From NCBI GenBank assembly GCA_015146655.1, contig VKHL01000122.1:23812-87811 (forward strand): a DNA stretch of 64,000 nt, given 5' to 3'. The notes under the pieces were generated by a model. The model did no database searches, had not been told where the DNA came from, and saw only the letters and a list, made by a program, of their open reading frames with translations. This document shows positions 55,446 to 64,000 of this stretch, in pieces; within the stretch, counting starts at the first letter, position 1; each line of letters opens with the position of its first letter. Made by a program: the position numbers and the translations under genes. The stretch is from Ochromonas danica (lineage: Eukaryota; Sar; Chrysophyceae; Chromulinales; Chromulinaceae).

Positions 55446-57079
55446 TTACCTGCTTGGACAATGTTTACTCGGTCGCATCCCAGTTTGCGCAGCAAGTAAC
55501 ACAGCATAGTTATTCTCAGTGTTAGTCCTGCTATAGTCAACCTTTCTGCTCTCCTCCACCCATCTCGTCAGCAGAGCATGTGCCTCACACGAACCACACA
55601 CATCAAAGCTACCTAGAATCTCTCCATTGAATGAGAAGACATGGCCACCTTCCACATAACGATCTTCTACGTCGCGCAGCTTGTTCTGTGAAGGATGTGG
55701 GAGAAGACCTCTTCCCACCATACTCTCCTTGTAGATATTCAGATGGCTCTCATTCAAACACAACTGTATTTCAGACATACACGATAAGTAACGTATCTTG
55801 CTTGTGTTGTAATTAGCAACTACTTGCTTACCGGTAAGACATGTGCTTGTAATCGTTTTAACAGAAAGACTTCCGCAGACACATTGACACCTCTTGACTC
55901 TAAGGCCAGACGCTTCTCATTAAGTTGCCTAGTTGCGATGTTATAAACCGAGTACTCATGGGCATGATCAAGCTTCACTTGCATGAGCTGCACCACTTCA
56001 TTGGGCCAGTGAGAGGCCTTGGGGTGTACTGACAAGGCCTTCCTCGTCTTTGTTACAACCACATCTGCAAGAGACCAGCCAAGGAAATGTCTGAGCACCA
56101 CCAGAGATTCATCTAATCGCTCCAAGACGATAGTGAAAAGATTCGAAGAGTTCATGTATGCCAAGGCATCGTCGATGTTTGACGCGAAGGCACTGTGAGA
56201 GAGGCTCGGTCCTGGAAATCCTCTTCGTAAAGGAAAGCGAAAAGCAAAAGCTCGTGCAATGTCCAGAGGTGGTACAGTCTCCTCTGAGCCATGGTAGAGG
56301 AAAAGTGGTCCCATGACTGTTCGATTACCACTAGCACCTCCCAGCACACCACGGGGATGTTTTTGCACACCACCATGTCGCAGGGTGGACGAAGAGGATT
56401 CGCTAGGCAAACTCTTCGACTTGCTCGCAGCACGCAGTGCCTCTTGCATCTTGAACAACTCTCCCCAGAAGTAATAGATAGAGATTAGACGAGAGAGTGG
56501 GTCTCGCACCATAAAGATCTCCTTCACCTCACCACTCAACACCTGTTTGCCAACTTCTGTACGGGCAGTAGGGATTTGATCTAAATGGAAGGCACAGCGC
56601 AGATGGTCTCTCACAATAGAGGAATTGAGGTTACAGATCTCATGGGTGAGAGAGATTTTGAAAGGAATTGATTGAGCAAGTACTTCCGCAGCAAGTTGAG
56701 AAGATCGAAGAGTAGCATAGATTCGAAGCTCCTTGTGCTCAGGATCTGCTTGATAGGCACACTTTGCGATGACTTTACAAAAGGAATTCGCTGTGGCTTT
56801 ACGTCGTGGGAGAGAGTCATATCGATAGGCATAGGACATGAGCAGAGAGAGGAGAGTGGAGCTACCCACTTTTTGCAGTCTCCAAAACATGATATTGTCT
56901 CCCGCTGTCACAGCAGGGCTCGCAATCTTTCGCATTAGAGGTACATCAGCATAGCGTGCGTTATTCGTAACTAGAGATTCTATCTGATCTTTGACAGTGG
57001 GATTACCATTAGGATTAGCATAGGAATGAAACGCAAAGATTATAATCAGTAGACAACATGTACCGAGAAGGAAGGTCAT
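55446..57079 (-). CDS. Golgi-type sulfotransferase
   Basis: Two exons (57079-55832, 55763-55446) give 521 residues. A short tail and one anchor (FLLGTCCLLIIIFAFHSYA) make it a type II membrane protein. The 5'-phosphosulfate loop reads FWRLQKVGSSTLLSLLMSY (about residue 65-83). The 3'-phosphate site reads EIFMVRDPLSRLISIYYFWG (about 188-207, with the conserved Arg and Ser). These are the PAPS-binding marks of carbohydrate sulfotransferases. The late text LFTIVLERLDESLVVLRHFLG also fits. The acceptor sugar is unknown. The second exon supplies about 105 residues with several Cys and no extra domain. Confidence 0.85.
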
Positions 57080-57543
57080 TCCCCCAACAAATTGAGGGAA
57101 ACGTTGAAAATGATGAAAAGGAAGAACAGCACGGAGCAGACCTCTCAGTGAAAACCTGGCGTTTTTGCAAAACTCGCATTAATAGAGTTGAAACACAATT
57201 TTCTCTATTAGAAAGTACACCTAGAGTTTCCATGGAACCAATGGGATACATGGAACCACAGACACACCAGAATTAGAGTTTGCTCAGTGAGGAAGAAAGA
57301 TTTCAACTATATTAATGCGAGTTTTGCATTATGCGAGTCACATGCTCTCGCATCCAGCGAAGATATTAAACGAAAGGAAAGCATCCTTTTGTATTGAAGT
57401 ATAATCTATTACTCGCTCTGAGCAACTATCACAGTACAGTTTATAATGGCGTCAACAGTTGACGTTCCCATTGATTATTGAAAGGTTCCCATTTGGAGTG
57501 ATTTTCAGCAAGACCGCACCAACAAATCTAGACAAAGTGAAGT
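57080..57543. promoter_or_regulatory. Divergent intergenic region
   Basis: A 464-bp gap between the sulfotransferase (minus) and the PAS-like gene (plus). No coding frame is supported. Near 57165-57180 and 57314-57330 the string GCGAGTTTTGCA occurs once on each strand, an imperfect inverted repeat. Confidence 0.4.
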
Positions 57544-58263
57544 ATGATGAGGATTTTTGCTACTACTATTTTCTCCCCCGGATTAAACGATCGAAGTCAT
57601 TTGAAACGAATCAACATGCTCACTGGAATCGTTAATGCAAAACGAGATTTTCCTGTTGATTATCCACAGTATTTCAGGGATGACACGGACGTCATGCTTT
57701 CTTTCAGAGATGGAAATATCAAGGCTTTCTGTGAGCCATGGAATCCACCTGGTGTTATTGGGCAAGTGCATTACGTGTATACACTAAAAACTGCCTTTAC
57801 ATCTGAAGACGCCTCATTTATGCTTGGAAGTTTCGAACTCATCAATGACATTGTTCTGGACACAAATGATGAAGAAATCATAGTACCATACAATGCTATA
57901 TCTCAGCTTCCTTCTCTGGGTACTGATATTTTACACTCAGATACCTGGTTTCGCGAAGCGTTTCAGGCTCTTCCCCTTGGATTGTGTTTGACGGATTTGA
58001 ATGGCGCAGTGGTGTTGGCCAATAACTACTGGAACAGACTGGCGCATCTTGTTTCAGTGGACGTAGCGCAGTACCGAAGTGATTTTAACCCTTTGATCTC
58101 TGCTGTCTGGCTGCCTAGAAACAGCACCACTGGTCATGGGCTGGGTATGTACCACATCCAAATGGACGATGGTATTCTGTACCGCGTGTGGGTACTGAGG
58201 CCTAGTATGGCTGTGACTGCTGATCCGTACTATATTGACGGGAAGCTTTCCACGAGATCCTAA
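57544..58263 (+). CDS. PAS-domain-like protein
   Basis: A single exon of 239 residues. The segment at about 136-215 (FREAFQALPLGLCLTDLNGA, then VVLANNYWNRLAHL) reads as a PAS fold, a small sensor or dimerisation module. The first 130 residues contain FRDGNIKAFCEPWNPPG and IGQVHYVYTLKT and are unassigned. No kinase, cyclase or DNA-binding domain is attached. A conserved Cys or ligand site could not be judged. The start follows a short A-rich leader; a second ATG directly follows the first. Confidence 0.6.
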   Translation: MMRIFATTIFSPGLNDRSHLKRINMLTGIVNAKRDFPVDYPQYFRDDTDVMLSFRDGNIKAFCEPWNPPGVIGQVHYVYTLKTAFTSEDASFMLGSFELINDIVLDTNDEEIIVPYNAISQLPSLGTDILHSDTWFREAFQALPLGLCLTDLNGAVVLANNYWNRLAHLVSVDVAQYRSDFNPLISAVWLPRNSTTGHGLGMYHIQMDDGILYRVWVLRPSMAVTADPYYIDGKLSTRS

Positions 58264-58956
58264 ATCCTTGACGGTATTATTGAACTTGGCTGTTTACTAT
58301 GCGTACCATCAATACGAGCGATATTTACTACCATACGTCGACAATCATAATGCACTATATGATGTTAACTAATTGGCAAGTACTTAATTAATTAATCAAG
58401 TAAACGGAAGTCCACAGCACAGTCGCTCTTTTAATGTTCTTTTCTACCCTTTACTGTATTGTTCTTTACGGAACTGTAGCCGATCTGTGTGTTATGATTG
58501 ATTATGTTCTCTGCTGCGATGTCGTGCAGTAGATTATGTTATTTCTTATTGTAGTTATGTACTTGCTTACTTTAGTATGCTACACATGACTGTTGTGTGA
58601 TCGTGTGTGTGTCTCCTGTATGAGCATATTCTTGTTTAATAAGGATAAGAGATAAATGATCTCATTCCGCAATTTGGTTGTTACTTTTACTGACCTGAAA
58701 ACGGATTGACTTTATTGGTCATCTAGGTAATTGTAGTGAGACTGACAGGTTTACTAACACTGAGGCTTACGATTTGGCAAAAGTCTTACGTGTTTTACAA
58801 ACGCACACCCACAGTCTTATTATTCTGTTGCATGAAATATTTCTTCTTAAGTTAATCCGATCTTCTCAAGCACTTCCGACTTGCAGACTTTGTTGTGCAT
58901 ATCCGAGGATATCGATATCTGGATCATTCGTCATCATCATCATCATCATCATTATC
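58264..58956. other. Intergenic region before the membrane paralogs
   Basis: About 690 bp without a supported gene. The open frame from 58774 continues into the next gene but starts at a non-ATG codon and reads as leader. A TTCTTAAGTTAATC element at about 58843 resembles the TTAACTTAAGAGA promoter motif in reverse orientation. A (CAT)n run directly precedes the ATG at 58957. Confidence 0.4.
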
Positions 58957-59691
58957 ATGGATGAAGAGAATCAGTACCCTTGTAATGGTGATGGGGATAG
59001 TACAGTTTGTAGTAGTGCTACCACCATACCTTTTGTAAAAATGGATGAGAGACATACCTCAGTCAATGTTCGTTCTACCACCATCTCTGATATCACTTTA
59101 TCCACAGGTCAGCCTAGTGGGTGCAGTGGTATTGGTAGTAGTGGTAGTAGTAGCAGCAGCTACAGCAGACCTTCCTTGCTGTTCCCTCCCTCCTTGAAAG
59201 ACAATCCAAAAGCCTCCTTGTCCGCACCGTCACCACAGTCACAACAGAGTTACTCTTCTGGTTTATCAAGTATGATAGCACCTAATGGAGAAAGTGGTCA
59301 TCGTCAATCACGTGCTGAAGTTACTGGATGGTTTCATTCTTTCACTATGATAACGTTCTTCTTTGGTACCAAGCTAGCCTATATCTTCTACCCTCTATCC
59401 ATGATAGTCTATTACCTGGTAGTTTGTCTCTCAGCGATTGCTGCTGGGAAGTCACCAGGGTGTGTCAAGTTTACCCTCTATCTCTTCTCCCCTCTCTTAC
59501 TTTTCCTCTGGTGGCCTATTTGGATGATTGTTACTATCCTATCTGCACTATTGGCGACATTAGGTTGTGGTTGTTGTTTTACTGCTTGTTATGAGGATGA
59601 GGAGTTGAAAGAGGATACTGCCATCTTCTATGATATGATCTTCATGCCCTATGTGATAGCTGCTGCGCCTCTTCTAGGAGAAAGAGAATAA
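58957..59691 (+). CDS. Multi-pass membrane protein, tandem paralog 1 (unknown family)
   Basis: A single exon of 244 residues from the ATG at 58957. The first 120 residues are Ser/Thr/Gly/Pro-rich. Three or four hydrophobic helices follow (ITFFFGTKLAYIFYPLSMIV, YLVVCLSAIAAG, TLYLFSPLLLFLWWPIWMIV). The end has ACYEDEELKEDTAIFYDMIF and MPYVIAAAPLL. The order F-G-T-K, then Y-x-x-E, D-x-x-x-F-x-D-M and P-Y-x-I is shared with the next gene. I recognise no family. The shared motifs suggest a defined fold rather than a random membrane frame. Confidence 0.72.
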   Translation: MDEENQYPCNGDGDSTVCSSATTIPFVKMDERHTSVNVRSTTISDITLSTGQPSGCSGIGSSGSSSSSYSRPSLLFPPSLKDNPKASLSAPSPQSQQSYSSGLSSMIAPNGESGHRQSRAEVTGWFHSFTMITFFFGTKLAYIFYPLSMIVYYLVVCLSAIAAGKSPGCVKFTLYLFSPLLLFLWWPIWMIVTILSALLATLGCGCCFTACYEDEELKEDTAIFYDMIFMPYVIAAAPLLGERE

Positions 59692-60308
59692 CAGTGGCAA
59701 CTACTGTACTTTACTGTACTGCACTGCACTGTTCTCTACTGTATATAAGAACAATAACAGCTACGGTACTGTATAGCCTGTTCGTGGTAATCGTGTCAGT
59801 GTTTCTTGTTGTCCTCATCATGAGGATGGAGAGGGATTTGATTTTTTGGTTTTGTTGAAAAATGCTCTTGGTGTATTTTATTTTAATTTTTACGTGTTAT
59901 TCACTGTGGCTAATTTTCTTGTTTTCATTCTCTCCTTGTTGCAAGAACTAATGTAGTGTAACTGTGTAATATAAGGAATGGGTGGGTATCTTCCCCTGTT
60001 GTAGTGTACTGCTTTCAATTTATTGAATTACTTTTGTTAAAGGCATTCGCGTTGGGGAATTGCTCAGGAAGTACTGATATAGCACAGAGGACTTCAATTA
60101 TTATCGCATTGCAATTGTTATTGAGGCAGCCGATGTAACTATATATCTGAAGTCTAACCTTTCAGAATCTAGCGGTCTGATCTTACAGCCAAGGATCCGT
60201 TCCCATCTGGGACTTACCAGCTGCTGATGAACACGAACAGAGAACCAGCGAGGAGAACAAAGCAACTGAAGAACAGCCCAGACTACTATCAAAACTCTTC
60301 TCAGAAGC
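59692..60308. other. Intergenic region between membrane paralogs
   Basis: A 617-bp gap with no supported gene. The first 60 bases contain short CTGTACTG-type repeats (ACTGTACT, TACTGCACTGCACTG). The rest is AT-rich 3' and promoter sequence. Confidence 0.4.
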
Positions 60309-60980
60309 ATGAACGATCCCTCAGACTTGCCTCCGCAGTCAGGACCAGCAGTCAATCCAATACATACGATGACTTCTTCTGTTGAATCCCCGTTATTGCC
60401 TGTTGTCGTGTTGAATGAAGAGGACATTGAAGTAGGCAAGAAGCCCACAGTTACACACCCTCGTCAGACCAACAAGTCCTCCTCTTCTTCCTCCTCTTCC
60501 ACTTCGAATACTAACCCGCACAAACCTGCAGTACTCTCTCCTATGAAAATGACCACGCGTAGCAGCAGCTTCGTCTACCATCGGCCAAGCTATCAGAAAG
60601 CTGTAGTGGATCACACTGCCACCTCAAAGCAACTCTTCTATCATGACTTTGTTGTCACAGTATTTGCTATAGGAACGAAGTTCTCTTTCCTCTTCTCTCC
60701 TGTTTGTCTATTGGCTATATTAATGGTTATCTTCATTAGCACCACTGTGGGTGAAGGACCTTTGATGTGGATTCCCGTCTACATCTTCTCAGGCTTGCTT
60801 ATGATTGTTTGGTTACCAATCTTTGCATTTATCTGTCTCTTTGCACTTCTTTTGGTTGCCTCACAATGGAATTGTATCGCAAGAGCGTATGATAATGAGA
60901 CTATCTCTCAAGATGATGTCATTTTCCATGATATGGTGCTCTTCCCTTACATGATCTGCATGGTACCTTTCAGAGATTAG
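60309..60980 (+). CDS. Multi-pass membrane protein, tandem paralog 2 (unknown family)
   Basis: A single exon of 223 residues. A Ser/Pro-rich N-terminal region of about 110 residues includes a Ser run. Hydrophobic helices follow (VVTVFAIGTKFSFLFSPVCL, LAILMVIFIST, YIFSGLLMIVWLPIFAFICL). The end reads ARAYDNETISQDDVIFHDMV and LFPYMICMVPF. It matches the upstream gene in length, layout and these motifs at perhaps 25-30 percent identity by eye. The pair is therefore an old tandem duplication. Function is unknown. Confidence 0.72.
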   Translation: MNDPSDLPPQSGPAVNPIHTMTSSVESPLLPVVVLNEEDIEVGKKPTVTHPRQTNKSSSSSSSSTSNTNPHKPAVLSPMKMTTRSSSFVYHRPSYQKAVVDHTATSKQLFYHDFVVTVFAIGTKFSFLFSPVCLLAILMVIFISTTVGEGPLMWIPVYIFSGLLMIVWLPIFAFICLFALLLVASQWNCIARAYDNETISQDDVIFHDMVLFPYMICMVPFRD

Positions 60981-61173
60981 CCAGCATTTCACACTTCATA
61001 CTATCGTTGTTTGATAGTATGTGGTTTGTTGATCGTCCCTCTTTCTGTCTGTCCGCTTTAGTTTTATTATGTTCTTCATTGTTTATTAGTGTCACTACTT
61101 CTAGTGAATTTCAGGTAATTGTTTGTAATCAAGGAGGAGAGTCGACTACCATGAGAGGCAGAATAGTTGTTAG

Positions 61174-63483
61174 TCAAGTAGCCTCCGTCTGCTCTATGAG
61201 GCGATGTGCGCGCAGAAAATGACGTAGCGACTTTTCAACTTCAGACTGTAAAGAGATGACTGGCATGTACTCCTTGAGAAGTCGGCGCTTGTACCACCTC
61301 CCCACCTCCCAACCCTTTGATCGAGCTAACTTGTGAGCATCTTCCAAACTCTCGTTTCGTTTGGCCAATGGAGCAAATTCATACTGTAGAAGTGATCGCA
61401 AAAGCAACAAGCAAGAGTCAACCTGTGCTATCTATCATAAGTAAATTATGAGAAGAGTAATCGTCCACTCACCTCGTATAGCATTGCTCGGACATAGCGC
61501 GGAGCATAGTATCGCTTCACAATATCTCGCACCTGAGCGCTGTAGAATGGTGCTTCTCCTTCCAATAACTTCCTCCAAATTCTGACATCACTCGAGTTCT
61601 GGTAAAGTGGTACCTGATACTTGACTGCAATCTCTCTCACAGAAGAAGAGTTGTAAAATGGATTAACACCTAAAATTGAGTTGATCCCTAGGTCTCCCTG
61701 CAATAAGAGATAGCCCAGATGTGGTATCCAAGGACAATATGGATAAGATTGGAATGATGCAAACCACATCAACCAATCCAATCTCATATGATAAGGAGTG
61801 ATCCAGCATGGCTTCTTGTCTAAATTGGTTGGCTTACAAGGAAACTCAATTTCTTTCCATTTGGTATGGGGTCCCAACACAACGTCACGAGTCCCTTGCA
61901 GCACAATTTCAGTACGTTGTCGAGTGATTGTGCCAAAATAACCATATGCATTAACTAAGCGGAAAGGAGAATAGACCATGTTCATCACCTGTTGTGTCAT
62001 TTACCACTGGTTGTTTAACACCTACTATGTGATAAGCAGGCATGTTATAGAGTGTACCTGATTGGGTGACAGCAGATTGAGAACCACTGGATAGCTTCCC
62101 CATGCCAGTACACAAAAGAGTACCACCTCCAAGACTATTCTAGTAGACATGATAAACGTTCTAGAAGGAGCTGTTTCTATTTGCTTTTCCTTTGTCTTGT
62201 CCTCTGTAATGATGGTGTTGCACATGCTAGTATCGACAGCAGGTCGAGCCCAAACACATGGCAACTGCCAAAGAAAGCATCTTGACATTGCTTCCCTGTA
62301 ATACGCAATCAATCATTCCATCATTAGTGTCAATCACTTAAACAATGACAATAGGAAGTTTCTTCTTTCACCTGCTCTTCTCCTCGCTTTGCTTTGCTGC
62401 TCTAACAAGACTTCGAGGTGTCCACAATGCCCAGAAAGCATCATCAAAGCACATTATTGCAGACAGCATGGTTAACCAATTTAAGAATGCTAAATTCCCA
62501 GATGAAATTAAAGTCAACTGGAAGATAATTTGTATAACGCCTCCAATCATTTGAAGAGATCGCCATGGAGTCAACAAGAGAAAAGGTGCAATTAACTCTA
62601 CGAAATGATTGACCACAACCTCTGCCTTATGAAACCACTCTATTATGATAACCACAGAGAGAAAACACAACGATTAAAAAGTGATGACTACTCCAACCAT
62701 TACTAATTCTACTACTAAATTAGCTATCAACTTACCTGGATGATTATGATAATAGATAGAGAAAGGATTAGGAATAGGTTGTGTCTGATAATGATAATTC
62801 ATACAAGTCAAATCTAACCAACAAGGATCACTTCGTATCTTAATTAATCCAGCACCAAACATAATACGAAATAATAACCATCGATTACCCCATATAACAA
62901 TCCATGGTGTAGGATTATAAGATGGGAAAGGATGAAGTGACCATAGAGGGACTAAGAAGATTGACAAAAATCCAACTTCCACAAGATGAGATTCCCATCC
63001 AAAACTATACCAAACTTGTCCAATATTAATAATAGAGAGATAGAGTATCCATAGAAGAAAGAAGACTATACTATTCCCTCCTCCTGATATCATAGGAATG
63101 ATAGAGAGAGTCATACCAAGACAAGCAAGAAGAGTTTGATTCAATGCAATAGGTGGAATCCACCAATAGACAGTAGGTAGTTGAAGAAAAGCTTTCCATC
63201 TTCTAATAAAGTCATTTTCATTCTGATCATAATTATAGTCAGGTTGTTGAAGTACAGGTGGTTGATCTTGAAGTTGTGAAGTGAGGAAGAGTGTGGCAGG
63301 AGTTAATCCCTTCTCACCTAATAAAGAAGAGTTTTGATAATAAGCAATAAAGAAACCTGTAAAATAAAGAAATCCAAGAAAATGTAAATAATAGATTCGT
63401 GTTAGCCAATAAGTTCCTTTCAAATTATTCATTGTTGTTTGAAATTGTATATGGATGCTCTCATCATTGATTTTCAACTTCAT
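61174..63483 (-). CDS. Lipase maturation factor (LMF family)
   Basis: Five exons (63483-62736, 62639-62372, 62295-62058, 61988-61473, 61422-61174) join in frame to 672 residues. The ATG at 63483 is used because the longer frame begins at TTG. LMF proteins are ER membrane factors that help secreted lipases fold and dimerise. Strong marks are IMFGAGLIKIRSDPCWLDLT, CMNYHYQTQPIPNPFS, SGNLAFLNWLTMLS and NAYGYFGTITRQRTEIVLQG. The lumenal tail includes PCWITPYHMRLDWLMWFASF, also family-typical. Several hydrophobic helices fill the first 400 residues. Length fits LMF1/LMF2. Confidence 0.95.
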
Positions 63484-63889
63484 TCTGATCAAAAGTCAAG
63501 CAAGCGTGATGACGAGGATGATGTTAGTGAATTACATTAAAAATAGAGAATTTCATATCCGAGAAGTGCTAGTCTAAACCTTGACAAAGTGTTTGGAATC
63601 TTCCCTGTGGTAGTTGCGATCGCTTTAATGGCGATCGCTAGAACTATGGAAGATGAAGGGGTTGACTATGATTGTCACTTGGTCTATTCGCAGTAATAGT
63701 ATTATAGTTAAGTAATTACGCTGTCTGTGTGCAAGGCGAAGAATCCCCATCATCTATGAAATTCAGCAGGGTGGTGCAGGGCCTGTCAAATGAAACTGAG
63801 CTGTTGCTGCACTTTGTGCAGGCTCTGATCACCGCTATCCCCCTCCCGTCTCTTCGGCAGTTCTTCTGTTTCTCTTCAACAGTAGAGTT
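63484..63889. other. Intergenic region with paired GCGATCGC palindromes
   Basis: No supported gene on either strand apart from the partial one after it. GCGATCGC occurs at 63616-63623 and 63631-63638, with 7 bp between. The LMF promoter should lie in the first part. Confidence 0.45.
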
Positions 63890-64000
63890 CTACTTGTTGT
63901 TGTTGTTCTTGCACTGGTAGCCGCAAACGTTGTACAGCTCGCCATTCTGGCACCTCACACAGAACCCATCGAATTGCTGCAGCTTGGCCTCCGTTGGAAC
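63890..64000 (-). CDS. 3' end of a Cys-containing protein, cut by window edge
   Basis: A minus-strand frame enters at the right edge and ends at a TAG (63892-63890), giving 36 residues. It reads EAKLQQFDGFCVRCQNGELY and then NVCGYQCKNNNNK. The Cys spacing C-x2-C-x8-C-x3-C could hold zinc or disulfides. Too little is present to assign a family, and the rest lies outside the window. The final Asn run is repeat-encoded (GTT on the plus strand). Confidence 0.4.
   Translation of the reverse strand, partial: VPTEAKLQQFDGFCVRCQNGELYNVCGYQCKNNNNK

Overview
The window is nuclear DNA from a eukaryote. Protein-coding genes are dense, and most introns are 45-115 bp with GT-AG ends. The organism is most likely a photosynthetic stramenopile (ochrophyte alga). 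Three N-termini look like secondary-plastid bipartite presequences, with a signal peptide whose predicted cleavage point is followed by Phe (patatin-like 2957-3973, PsbQ-like 27236-27948, DUF493-like 45126-45701). Two proteins (PsbQ-like and DUF1499) also carry a second, thylakoid-lumen-type leader. A possible ciliary inner-microtubule protein (21307-21621) hints at a flagellate stage. I could not name the genus. No rRNA, tRNA, CRISPR array or intact transposon was seen.

Region by region. 0-9 kb: a membrane-anchored GMC oxidoreductase that seems to lack its catalytic pair, a patatin-like lipase, a small unknown gene and a PDZ-DENN fusion. 8.9-19.6 kb: P5A-ATPase and the 9-1-1 clamp subunit RAD1 diverge from a repeat-rich promoter; TMEM184 and a DHHC palmitoyltransferase diverge around a 315-bp (GT)n array. 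19.6-27 kb: a long gene-poor gap, a possible CIMIP5-like gene, then adenosine deaminase, adenosine kinase and UDP-glucuronate decarboxylase. 27-36 kb: PsbQ-like, a Myb-like coiled-coil protein with a decayed copy of its tail downstream, VMS1/ANKZF1, an organelle-targeted PRPP synthetase and a GPALPP1-like protein. 36-47 kb: a membrane LRR protein, signal peptidase subunit SPC25, an RNase-inhibitor-type LRR protein, organellar Der GTPase, DUF1499, an NDP-sugar pyrophosphorylase-like protein, DUF493 and an ABITRAM/CCCH fusion. 47-64 kb: a seven-exon choline-transporter-like protein, a Crinkler-like gene broken into two frames, a frameshifted pseudogene, a secreted unknown, a sulfotransferase, a PAS protein, two tandem paralogous membrane proteins, a lipase maturation factor and the 3' end of one more gene.

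Themes. Adenosine salvage and PRPP supply are represented within 12 kb (ADA, ADK, PRPS). ER and secretory functions recur (P5A-ATPase, SPC25, lipase maturation factor, UXS, DHHC, sulfotransferase, VMS1), although nothing indicates co-transcription. The most unusual signals are a 13-bp element repeated exactly in three promoters, the broken Crinkler-like locus, the tandem membrane paralogs of unknown family, the apparently inactive GMC protein, a GC-AG intron in RAD1, and a 116-bp higher-order period inside the (GT)n array. Exon boundaries were chosen by eye from splice consensus and reading-frame continuity, and no transcript data were available.
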